Source: CAYZTY01 sp964444665 (GTDB taxonomy: Bacteria; Planctomycetota; Phycisphaerae; Sedimentisphaerales; CAYZTY01). From it: a DNA stretch of 64,000 nucleotides. The DNA is taken from contig CAYUIE010000002.1 of assembly GCA_964444665.1 (NCBI GenBank), positions 62,001-126,000 on the forward strand, in the 5' to 3' direction. Shown here piece after piece: positions 29,067 through 35,993 of this stretch; positions within the stretch are counted from its first letter, which is position 1, and every line of letters begins with the position of its first letter. A program made the position numbers and the translations under genes. The notes beneath the pieces are model-generated. The model did no database searches, had not been told where the DNA came from, and worked only from the letters and a program-made list of their open reading frames with translations.

Positions 29067-29180
29067 CTACAACTCAGCCATCCAGTTTTCAACAAATACA
29101 GCTAAATCGAACAAATCTACCACACCATCACCCCCATTGGGGGCAATGTCGGCACAATGGATACAGACTTGCAACCATTT
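29067..29180 (-). pseudogene. Fragment of a dockerin-containing gene
   Basis: In the minus frame ending at the TAG of 29067-29069 the translation reads CADIAPNGGDGVVDLFDLAV and then FVENWMAEL. This is the last dockerin repeat typical of planctomycete exported proteins. The same frame is closed by stops at about 29181-29195, and there is no start codon or ribosome site. Residues in a neighbouring frame upstream (NDQGDENGCKSV) look like the preceding repeat, which suggests a frameshift and deletion. It is a decayed gene tail. Confidence 0.65.
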
Positions 29181-29224
29181 TCATCGCCTTGGTCATTTCA
29201 GCCGTATCGTAAAATAGCTGACTT

Positions 29225-29395
29225 CTATAGACGCAGCGTATCAGCCGCCTTTTTTTGTGATTTATCATCTTTGTTTTTAAATATACTTGTTATTATATTC
29301 GGCTGCTCGTTTTCCATACGCCTTGCTTCAATAGCACCTACAATTAAAACGCCTAATATAGTTACAATGCCAACAATCACTAAAATTAAAAACAT
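29225..29395 (-). CDS. Small single-TM protein (56 aa)
   Basis: This short gene follows folP on the same strand, 19 nt after its stop. AAGGAG lies 8 nt before the ATG, which supports translation. The protein has a hydrophobic helix covering about residues 2-22 (LILVIVGIVTILGVLIVGA) and a charged tail with many Lys. It is probably an inner-membrane protein with a cytoplasmic tail. I do not recognise the family. Confidence 0.6.
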   Translation of the reverse strand: MFLILVIVGIVTILGVLIVGAIEARRMENEQPNIITSIFKNKDDKSQKKAADTLRL

Positions 29396-29414
29396 TTTAC
29401 TTACTCCTTATTGT

Positions 29415-30266
29415 TTAGAGCTTAAGTGCATTTGTAACTTTAATTACATCAACCATTTCAGCCACATCGTGGACGCGAACGACTGAAATTCCAGCGACGG
29501 TGCATAAAGCAACCGTTGCAGCAGTGCCGAATATCCGCTCTGAAGGTTTTTCTTTGCCGGTAAGCTTACCAATGAAGCTTTTGCGACTTGTACCGACAAG
29601 CACCCGATAACCGGTCTCAACAAACTTATCGATATTTCTCAAAAGCTCGAGGTTGTGTTTAATTGTTTTACCAAATCCGATGCCCGGGTCGATAAAAATT
29701 TTATTTTTGGAGATACCAAATTTTTTAGCCCATTTTGCCCGCTCCAGCAAAAATTTTAAAATCTCTTTAACCACGTCGCCATATGTGGGATTGTCCTGCA
29801 TCGTCTTGGGCCAACCCTGCATATGCATCAATACAACCGGCACGTTTTCCTCGGCCGCTAACCTTCCTATCCGCTCATAACTCAGAGCGGTAATATCATT
29901 TATCATCGCCGCTCCCACATCCAGTGCGGCCTTGGCAACTTCATTATTGTACGTATCGACACTAATCGGCACATTGACCTTTTTCGCAAGCGTCCCTATC
30001 ACCGGCACAACACGTCTTATCTGCTCATCAACTGATACGGTTTCCGAGCCCGGCCGGGAAGATTCTCCACCCACGTCTATTATCGCGGCACCCTCGGCGG
30101 CCATTCGCAGCCCCTGCTCAATTGCTCTATCGGTATCTAAAAACTGCCCACCGTCGCTGAACGAATCCGGTGTAATATTCAAAATCCCCATCACAAGAGT
30201 ACCCGACGAAAAATCGAGCTTGCCTCTCGGCCACTCAACAACATCTTTGTATCTCATATCCCTCAT
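29415..30266 (-). CDS. folP: Dihydropteroate synthase
   Basis: The enzyme joins p-aminobenzoate to dihydropterin diphosphate in folate synthesis. The 283-residue protein has MGILNITPDSFSDGG, DVGGESSRPGSE, ISVDTYNNEVAKAAL and the C-terminal VGTSRKSFIGKL, all standard for the TIM-barrel enzyme. ATG 30266 is preferred because GAGG lies 6 nt upstream; ATG 30278 and 30257 are in frame too. A 56-residue membrane protein follows it. Confidence 0.95.
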   Translation of the reverse strand: MRDMRYKDVVEWPRGKLDFSSGTLVMGILNITPDSFSDGGQFLDTDRAIEQGLRMAAEGAAIIDVGGESSRPGSETVSVDEQIRRVVPVIGTLAKKVNVPISVDTYNNEVAKAALDVGAAMINDITALSYERIGRLAAEENVPVVLMHMQGWPKTMQDNPTYGDVVKEILKFLLERAKWAKKFGISKNKIFIDPGIGFGKTIKHNLELLRNIDKFVETGYRVLVGTSRKSFIGKLTGKEKPSERIFGTAATVALCTVAGISVVRVHDVAEMVDVIKVTNALKL

Positions 30267-30310
30267 AAAATACCTCATATCTTAGTCGCTACTGTTTTAA
30301 AAAGCACCTT

Positions 30311-31102
30311 TCAAGGACGACAGACTCCTCCGGCTATCATCCATATTCCCTTTGCGTGATAAACTGTAGGTTCGAATCCCGCTTCGTCAAGCAGCTCTTT
30401 AAATTCCTCCTCACGGTAATAGTGAATTCCCCAGAATTTCTCATCGAGGGATGCTTTAAGCCTGTTGAAAGCATTTGAGCTGCACAGGCATAGCGCCGCT
30501 GAAAAACGCCCATTAGGTTTTATCACTCGCTTAAGTTCACTCAGCACCTGACGTATATCTTTGAAAATATGTAAAGCACCACAGCGGTTGGCAACATCTA
30601 TCGATGAATCTTTGAGCGGAAGATAATGAGCATCGCCGTGCATGAATGCAATGTTTTCAATGCCACATCTCCTGGCCTTCGTGTTTGCATACCTTAACAT
30701 CGGCCAGGAGAGGTCAAAGCCAATTACTTCTTGGTCGATACTTTCCACGGCAAAAGGCCGAGTAAACACACCTGGGCCGCAGGCGAGGTCAAGTATCCTG
30801 TCTGCAGGGCCGGTCTTTGTGATTCTTTTGATAAGCGCAATCTCATCATCTAAGCTGATTTTCAAAAATACTTTAAATAGTTTACACCCCCTCCACCATT
30901 TGCCCTCATATATCTCCACCATTTTCTCGGATTCCATAAGCCTCTGGCCGCGTCCTTTCTCAGCGCTGTTGGAGGGCAAGAAATCCACCACACCATCCAC
31001 AATAGGATATTTAAACCTGCATTCAATACACATATAATGCTCAGCGTCAGCCTGCAAATTACATTTGCATTTCGGACAGCAAACGAACTCTTGAAGTCTC
31101 AT
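30311..31102 (-). CDS. SAM-dependent methyltransferase with N-terminal zinc ribbon
   Basis: The 263-residue protein begins with a Trm112-like zinc ribbon (CCPKCKCNL then CIECRFKYPI) and continues with a class I methyltransferase domain. ILDLACGPGVFTRPF is the SAM-binding motif I, followed by GFDLSWPML and HGDAHYLPLKDSSID. This combination is common in methyltransferases of unknown substrate. The gene lies 33 nt upstream of folP and may be in one transcript with it. Confidence 0.8.
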   Translation of the reverse strand: MRLQEFVCCPKCKCNLQADAEHYMCIECRFKYPIVDGVVDFLPSNSAEKGRGQRLMESEKMVEIYEGKWWRGCKLFKVFLKISLDDEIALIKRITKTGPADRILDLACGPGVFTRPFAVESIDQEVIGFDLSWPMLRYANTKARRCGIENIAFMHGDAHYLPLKDSSIDVANRCGALHIFKDIRQVLSELKRVIKPNGRFSAALCLCSSNAFNRLKASLDEKFWGIHYYREEEFKELLDEAGFEPTVYHAKGIWMIAGGVCRP

Positions 31103-31166
31103 CACGAAAACCTCCGAATCCTGTATTCGCTTGTTACATTTTTTATGAATTTCATTCTCTTATATA

Positions 31167-32309
31167 CTAAATCTTGAATCCGATTCCTACCAGTTTATCA
31201 GCCGTTTTTTTGCAGGAACTATCTAAAACTATCCGTGTATTTTGAAATTCTCTGCGGACAGGATAATTTTTACGTAAATCACTAAAGTATTTCCCTTTTT
31301 TCTCTGCCGGTACGTTCAAAATCTGCCGGAGTTTCGAGTCGTCTTCGCCAATTTTGTAAATTTCCTCGACAGCTTGCGACAATATTTCTTGTTCATTACT
31401 GTTTCCCGCATTTATCTTAAATTGCGGCACTTCTGGCTGAGGCACAAAATCCTTAATGTCAAGCTTCACCTCAACTCCGAAGTATTCACACATCGCTTTA
31501 TATATCATTATCATCCCTGCAATCTTGCCGTCCAGCGAATAACCCGCTATATGCGGTGTGCCGATATCAATCATTCCGAGAAGTTCGGTATCGATATTCG
31601 GCTCATTCTCCCAGACGTCCAGAACCGCTGCTTTGATTTGGCCGGTGCTAAAAGCATTTTTTAGGGCTGAAGTATCGGTTACGCCGCCGCGTGAAGTGTT
31701 TATAAAGATACAGCCGGCCTTCAGTGGACTAAAGAATTTCTCGTCGGCCAGGTGATAAGTCTTATCAATCCCTTCAAAAGTCAACGGCGTATGAAGGCTT
31801 ATAATATCACAGTCGAAAAGCTCTTCGAGCGGGAGAAATTTAGCCTTGCCGGTTTGCCTGCGAAGAGGTGGGTCGTTAAGCACGACTTTCATACCCAGCG
31901 CAGTACACATTTTTTCGACTCGGCTGCCGACATTTCCCACCCCGACAATACCGATTGATTTTTCCTGCAAATGGAATTTGTGTTTTTTTGCGAGATTAAG
32001 CAGAGCGGCAATGATATATTCGGCAACAGAGTTGGCATTGGAGCCCGGCGCCGAGGCAAAACCGATGTTATTTTCGGCAAGCCAGGCAGTATCTATGTGC
32101 TCGAAGCCTATGGTAGCCGTCGCCACAAAGCGGATGCTGCTGCCGGCCAGCAAATCGGCGCCTACCTTCGTAACGCTGCGTACTAAAAGCACATCGGCGT
32201 CCCTAATAAGCGAAGGCGTAATTTGCCGCGCAGCACAGCTAATTACCCGGCCGAGTGCTGCAAAACACTCGCCGGCAAAGGGTATATTCTCATCGGCAAC
32301 TATCTTCAT
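31167..32309 (-). CDS. pdxB: Erythronate-4-phosphate dehydrogenase
   Basis: This is the second step of the DXP-dependent vitamin B6 pathway. The 380-residue protein belongs to the D-2-hydroxyacid dehydrogenase family: GIVGVGNVGSRVEKMCTALG binds NAD, NTSRGGVTD and DVWENEPNID follow, and the catalytic His is in GTPHIAGYSLDGK. The C-terminal PdxB-specific dimerisation domain of about 90 residues is present, which separates it from SerA-type enzymes. AGGA stands before ATG 32309. Confidence 0.9.
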   Translation of the reverse strand: MKIVADENIPFAGECFAALGRVISCAARQITPSLIRDADVLLVRSVTKVGADLLAGSSIRFVATATIGFEHIDTAWLAENNIGFASAPGSNANSVAEYIIAALLNLAKKHKFHLQEKSIGIVGVGNVGSRVEKMCTALGMKVVLNDPPLRRQTGKAKFLPLEELFDCDIISLHTPLTFEGIDKTYHLADEKFFSPLKAGCIFINTSRGGVTDTSALKNAFSTGQIKAAVLDVWENEPNIDTELLGMIDIGTPHIAGYSLDGKIAGMIMIYKAMCEYFGVEVKLDIKDFVPQPEVPQFKINAGNSNEQEILSQAVEEIYKIGEDDSKLRQILNVPAEKKGKYFSDLRKNYPVRREFQNTRIVLDSSCKKTADKLVGIGFKI

Positions 32310-32465
32310 AGCGTCCTATAATACACTAATAAAGCAAAAAAAGCTGTAATGAGTTGCTTCATTGAAGAAGCGGCTTTTTGTCCATTTTAACCTAAATTTC
32401 GCTGATTGCACGTGCTTTTCTCTTGTCTTGAACTGTTCGAATGTGTAATTTTTATTTTTTTCTAT

Positions 32466-32494
32466 TTGACAAGTTATGAGCATATGCCCATAAT
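32466..32494 (+). promoter_or_regulatory. Predicted sigma70-type promoter of the NifX/Mrp cluster
   Basis: TTGACA (32466-32471) and CATAAT (32489-32494) are separated by 17 nt. The predicted start lies near 32501, about 56 nt before the DUF5320 gene. A 20-bp palindrome covers most of the spacer and the -10 box. Confidence 0.65.
32474..32493. promoter_or_regulatory. Near-perfect 20-bp palindrome overlapping the promoter (candidate operator)
   Basis: TTATGAGCAT at 32474-32483 faces ATGCCCATAA at 32484-32493; nine of ten positions pair. It lies between the -35 box and the end of the -10 box, the usual position of a repressor operator. The DUF134 protein at 43014-43379, which has a helix-turn-helix segment, is the obvious candidate binder. 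That link is inferred, not seen. Confidence 0.6.
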
Positions 32495-32556
32495 ATAAAT
32501 AGAATATAAATAGGAAGAGTAATAAACGATTGACCTTTTTTGAAAGGAGAATTACG

Positions 32557-32958
32557 ATGCCACGTGGAGATGGAACAGGTCCTGCGGGTATGGGGCCGAT
32601 GACAGGTAGAGCTGCCGGTTTTTGTGCCGGCTATCCGGTTCCCGGTTATATGAATCCTGTTGGCGGGCGCAGTTTCTGGGGCGGAGGCAGAGGTTTTGGA
32701 GGCCGGGGCGGCGGCCGCGGCTGGAGACACTGGTTTTATGCTACAGGCCAGCCCGGATGGGCAAGAGCCGGATACGGCTGGCCGGCCTGGGGCAATGCCA
32801 ATTATCCTGATGCGCCATATCCTGCACCACCTGCTCCTGCAATGACGGCCGAGCAGGAACTTGCCGGGCTGAAACAACAGGCTGAGTATTTTCAGAACGC
32901 GCTTGATGAAATCAGCAAGCGGATAGAAGAATTGGGAAAGCCAGAACAGAAGAAGTAA
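32557..32958 (+). CDS. DUF5320-type Gly/Arg-rich protein
   Basis: The 133-residue protein starts with MPRGDGTGPAGMGPMTGRAA, the signature of a small family often found beside NifX/NifB-type and Mrp genes. A Gly/Arg-rich middle follows (GGGRGFGGRGGGRGW), then Pro/Ala-rich sequence and a C-terminal coiled helix (EQELAGLKQQAEYFQNALDE). AAAGGAG precedes ATG 32557. It is the first gene after the palindromic promoter. The function is not known. Confidence 0.8.
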   Translation: MPRGDGTGPAGMGPMTGRAAGFCAGYPVPGYMNPVGGRSFWGGGRGFGGRGGGRGWRHWFYATGQPGWARAGYGWPAWGNANYPDAPYPAPPAPAMTAEQELAGLKQQAEYFQNALDEISKRIEELGKPEQKK

Positions 32959-33024
32959 AATAGTCAGGAAAGACCCCCGTAATCGTATCCGAGAAATCGG
33001 TTAAGACTAAAGGAATCGCTGCCA

Positions 33025-33428
33025 ATGGAAGTTTTAGTTAAGTATGAAAGCGGATTCCGGTTTTCAGCTATCTGCAGAGGATACACTATTACAACCGGGC
33101 GTGGTGAGGATGGCAACAAGGAGCGGGACGGGATGTGGCCGGCTCAGCTTTTCGAAGCCTCTATCGGAATGTGCATTGGTGGTTATATCGTCAAGTTCTG
33201 CAAAGAGCAGGATATTCCTTACGAGGATATGACGATTGAACTGAGCCGCCGCACGGAATCTGAGCCTTCGCGTACCACAAGAATCGACGCCAAGATTCAC
33301 CTTGGCGCAAAGCTATCCCTGGAGCAAAAACAAGGTTTTTGCAGGCCGCTGACCTTTGCCACATAACTGAGAGCATAAGAGAGGGGATGCAGATTGTTTG
33401 TTCCCTGACCGAGGATAAAAACGGGTAA
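33025..33428 (+). pseudogene. OsmC-family protein gene with a frameshift near its 3' end
   Basis: The frame from ATG 33025 encodes an OsmC-like protein (SICRGYTI-type start, DGMWPAQLFEASIGMCIGG with the family Cys, then EDMTIELSRR) but stops early at 33364-33366 after an unlike tail (GFCRPLTFAT). Shifting by one base at the T run 33336-33340 restores an OsmC-like ending (LQAADLCHITESIREGMQIV) that includes the second conserved Cys and stops at 33426-33428. One base missing from the T run would explain it. It could be real decay, a sequencing error or programmed slippage. Confidence 0.7.
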
Positions 33429-33452
33429 AAATGATTTAACCTGGAGTAAACG

Positions 33453-33659
33453 ATGCCAATATTTGAGTACAAGTGTAAAAAGTGCGGGCATATAACTGAA
33501 TTTCTGGAAAAAAGTGCAGGAAACCATAAACATATCTGCGAACAATGCAAAAGTCCAGACTTAGAAAAACAACTGTCAAGTTTTGCTATGGGCCATAGCA
33601 GTACCTCAAAATCGCAGAACAACAGTTCCTGCCCGACCGGCACTTGTCCGCTGTCTTAG
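33453..33659 (+). CDS. FmdB-type zinc-ribbon protein
   Basis: The 68-residue protein opens with MPIFEYKCKKCGH and has a second Cys pair in ICEQCKSPD, making one zinc ribbon of the FmdB type. The tail is rich in Ser and ends CPTGTCPLS. These small proteins are often found in metal-cofactor clusters; a second member of the family lies at 42730. The predicted ribosome site is GGAG 10 nt before the ATG. Confidence 0.8.
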   Translation: MPIFEYKCKKCGHITEFLEKSAGNHKHICEQCKSPDLEKQLSSFAMGHSSTSKSQNNSSCPTGTCPLS

Positions 33660-33671
33660 AAAGGACAAACT

Positions 33672-34040
33672 ATGAAAATTGCAATTACATCGACCGGAAA
33701 AACACTGGATTCACAAGTTGACCCGCGGTTCGGAAGGGCGGCTTGCTTTATCATTATTGCCACCGACACAATGGAATTAAGTGTGATTGATAATGAAAAT
33801 GTCGCGGCGGCAGGCGGGGCCGGCGTTAGTTCAGCCAAGGCTGTAATCGATACCGGCGCCCAGGCTGTGTTGACAGGTAACTGTGGCCCCAATGCCGAGC
33901 TTACTTTGAGTGCTGCCGGTATTAAGTTATACACCGGCGTGAAGGGAACAGTTGCAGAAGCTATAGAACTTTTTAAAAGCGGCAAGCTGGCTGAGGTTGC
34001 CGGACCGAATGTTCAATCACACTTTGGCACAGGTAAATGA
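33672..34040 (+). CDS. NifX/NifB-type dinitrogenase iron-molybdenum cofactor family protein
   Basis: The 122-residue protein has the family start MKIAITSTGKTLDSQVDPRFGRA, the central VLTGNCGPNAELTLSAAGI and the ending KSGKLAEVAG. Members bind iron-sulfur or FeMo-co precursors in nitrogen-fixers, but many, as here, occur without nitrogenase genes. AAAGGACAAACT precedes the ATG. The stop is followed 1 nt later by the start of the ATPase, so the two are coupled. Confidence 0.88.
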   Translation: MKIAITSTGKTLDSQVDPRFGRAACFIIIATDTMELSVIDNENVAAAGGAGVSSAKAVIDTGAQAVLTGNCGPNAELTLSAAGIKLYTGVKGTVAEAIELFKSGKLAEVAGPNVQSHFGTGK

Positions 34041-34041
34041 G

Positions 34042-34914
34042 ATGAAAATTGCTGTTGCCAGCGGTAAAGGCGGCACGGGTAAAACAACTATTGCAACAAA
34101 TCTTGCCTGCATAGTTGCTAAAACCGGCCGGAAGGTGCAGTATCTTGACTGCGATGTTGAGGAGCCGAACGGACATATTTTTTTAAAACCAAATATAGAA
34201 AAAAAACAAGCTGTAACAGTCGATGTGCCGGAAGTTGATTTGAAAAAGTGTACAGGCTGTGGCAAATGTAGCGATATTTGCCAGTATAGTGCGATTGTAC
34301 ATCTCAAAGAAAATAACGTACTGACCTTTGAGCAGCTTTGTCACTCTTGCGGCGGTTGCTTGCGCGTCTGTCCGACCGATGCAATTAAACCAAAGCCGCT
34401 TAACATCGGGGATATTGAGTTTGGCAAGGCCGGAGGCATTGACTTTGTGCAGGGCAAACTGCACATAGGAAACGTACGAACACCATCATTGATAAAAGAA
34501 GTAAAAAAATATATAGAAGGGGATTGCCTTGCTATACTTGACGTTCCGCCGGGCACATCCTGTCCGGTAGTTGAGGCGGCCAAAGGTGTAGATTACGTTT
34601 TTCTGGTAACTGAGCCTACGCCATTTGGCTTAAATGATTTGAAATTAGCTGTTGGTTTGGTCAGGGAAATGAATTTGCCCTTTGCTGTTATCATCAACCG
34701 TTATGGAATCGGCAACGAGGATGTGGAAGAATACTGCAAGGCCGAGAATATAGAGATTATGTTGAAGCTGCCTGATGACAGACGCATTGCCGAGGCATAT
34801 TCATCCGGGCGAATAATTTTGGATGTCTTAAGCGAATACAATGAGGAATTTTCAGAATTATATGAGAAAATAAAAAGCGTAAAGGCCGGGATTGGTGATA
34901 AAACACGATTATGA
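34042..34914 (+). CDS. MinD/ParA-type ATPase with inserted ferredoxin domain (first copy)
   Basis: The 290-residue protein starts MKIAVASGKGGTGKTTIATN with the deviant Walker A of MinD-type ATPases. A bacterial-type ferredoxin domain with two [4Fe-4S] motifs (CTGCGKCSDIC and CHSCGGCLRVC) is inserted at about residues 65-110. The ATPase continues with ILDVPPGTSCPVVEA and LVTEPTPFGLNDLKLA. Such proteins occur in pairs next to NifX and Mrp genes. ATG 34042 directly follows the NifX stop. The second member of the pair is at 39670. Confidence 0.88.
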   Translation: MKIAVASGKGGTGKTTIATNLACIVAKTGRKVQYLDCDVEEPNGHIFLKPNIEKKQAVTVDVPEVDLKKCTGCGKCSDICQYSAIVHLKENNVLTFEQLCHSCGGCLRVCPTDAIKPKPLNIGDIEFGKAGGIDFVQGKLHIGNVRTPSLIKEVKKYIEGDCLAILDVPPGTSCPVVEAAKGVDYVFLVTEPTPFGLNDLKLAVGLVREMNLPFAVIINRYGIGNEDVEEYCKAENIEIMLKLPDDRRIAEAYSSGRIILDVLSEYNEEFSELYEKIKSVKAGIGDKTRL

Positions 34915-35245
34915 GTTTGGTGAAAAAATAACTCGTTACCTGCAAGCTCACCGTGCGGCACATAAAATCCTCGGCGTTGAAGAAGGCGTGACTAAAGGAG
35001 CACTGAGAAAAGCATACAGGCGGGCATCTTTGAAGTATCACCCGGACCACAATCCAAATGACAGTGAGGCAGATAAGAAATTTATGCTCATCAAATGCGC
35101 ATACGAGCTTTTAGCAGAAGATGAGCCTTGCGAAAGACTATTAGAGGAGATCAAGTCCTGGCCCGGTGTTCCGGAAGATGGCGAATATAATCTCGACAAT
35201 CTATGGGGTCACTTTTTGTGGTGGCGTGAAAAGTTTTTCGGTTGA
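34895..35245 (+). CDS. J-domain protein
   Basis: The protein of about 116 residues is almost entirely a J domain: KILGVEEGVTKGALRKAYRR, then SLKYHPDHNPNDSEADKKF with the His-Pro-Asp motif, then FMLIKCAYELL. It lacks the Gly/Phe and zinc-finger parts of DnaJ, so it would be a specialised partner for an Hsp70. The start is GTG 34895 (or TTG 34892), overlapping the ATPase end by 20 nt. HscB is a J-protein for Fe-S assembly, but I do not see HscB's C-terminal domain. Confidence 0.8.
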   Translation: MIKHDYEFGEKITRYLQAHRAAHKILGVEEGVTKGALRKAYRRASLKYHPDHNPNDSEADKKFMLIKCAYELLAEDEPCERLLEEIKSWPGVPEDGEYNLDNLWGHFLWWREKFFG

Positions 35246-35257
35246 GGATTTACTGTT

Positions 35258-35851
35258 ATGGACAAGTATCTGCAATCCTGCAAAACGGAATTTTGGAGGA
35301 ATGTTTTCAAGGCCGAGTTGGACTATATTTTGCAGGAAATAAAGGGTGCTAAAGATGTTTTGAGTGTAGGCTGTGGCCCGGCAATTATAGAAACAGGTTT
35401 GGCTGAACACGGTTTTAATGTTACCGGCCTGGATATTTCAGAAGAAGCTTTAGCTCAGGCACCGGACGGTATAAGAACGGTAGCAGGCTCAGCAGAAAAT
35501 ATGTACTTTGCGGATTCCAGTTTTGATGCGGTTATTTATGTGGCGTCTATGCAGTTTATTGAAAAATATCGAGAAGCTGTAAAACAGACTTTTCGCGTCC
35601 TAAAGCCGGGCGGCAAGCTTTTAGCTATGTTGCTCAACCCTGAGTCTGAATTCTTTAAAGAAAAGACCAGGAAGCCGGATTCTTACATAAACAAGATTAA
35701 ACACACGAGCATAAATGAGATTGAAAAAACGATTGCAGAGTATTTTACTATTCGAACCGAACTTTTTTTGGGAATCAAAGGCAAAGATATATTTGAAAGC
35801 TGCAGCCCTGATTTAGCAAGTCTTTATGTTATAAAAGGAAAGAAGAATTGA
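35258..35851 (+). CDS. Class I SAM-dependent methyltransferase
   Basis: The 197-residue protein has VLSVGCGPAIIETGLAEHG (SAM motif I), VTGLDISEEAL and AENMYFADSSFDAVIYV, followed by a helical C-terminus. The substrate is unknown. The gene starts 12 nt after the J-domain gene. Its stop (TGA 35849-35851) overlaps the TTG that begins a decayed ATPase fragment, an arrangement expected if an ATPase gene was once directly coupled to it. Confidence 0.8.
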   Translation: MDKYLQSCKTEFWRNVFKAELDYILQEIKGAKDVLSVGCGPAIIETGLAEHGFNVTGLDISEEALAQAPDGIRTVAGSAENMYFADSSFDAVIYVASMQFIEKYREAVKQTFRVLKPGGKLLAMLLNPESEFFKEKTRKPDSYINKIKHTSINEIEKTIAEYFTIRTELFLGIKGKDIFESCSPDLASLYVIKGKKN

Positions 35852-35901
35852 AGGAAATAGTTGTCATAAGCGGCAGAATTAGAACCAGCAAAATAAGCTG
35901 A
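35848..35901 (+). pseudogene. Decayed 5' fragment of the second MinD-type ATPase gene
   Basis: The frame TTG 35848 to TGA 35899 reads LKEIVVISGRIRTSKIS. It matches the start of the intact ATPase at 39670, which reads MKEIVVISGKGGTGKTS after its own TTG. The first 28 nt agree at 25 positions; the rest has drifted and the Walker A is destroyed. The fragment overlaps the methyltransferase stop. It marks the position the ATPase gene probably held before the three SPFH genes entered. Confidence 0.7.
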
Positions 35902-35908
35902 TTTCAGG

Positions 35909-35937
35909 TTACAACTGAATGCAAATTATGATATTAT
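35909..35937 (+). promoter_or_regulatory. Predicted promoter of the CDF-SPFH cassette
   Basis: TTACAA (35909-35914) and TATTAT (35932-35937) are 17 nt apart. A start near 35944 would leave about 50 nt of leader before ATG 35994. It lies just after the ATPase fragment, so the cassette may carry its own promoter. Confidence 0.5.
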
Positions 35938-35993
35938 GATTGGAATTCAGTAGTACAGAGGTTGTTGAAACTTTTAGAGTAGAAAAAACAAAA

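Noticed and set aside
30365..30390. A GGTTCGAATCC-like T-loop sequence.
   Set aside because: No acceptor, D or anticodon arms around it; it lies inside the methyltransferase gene.
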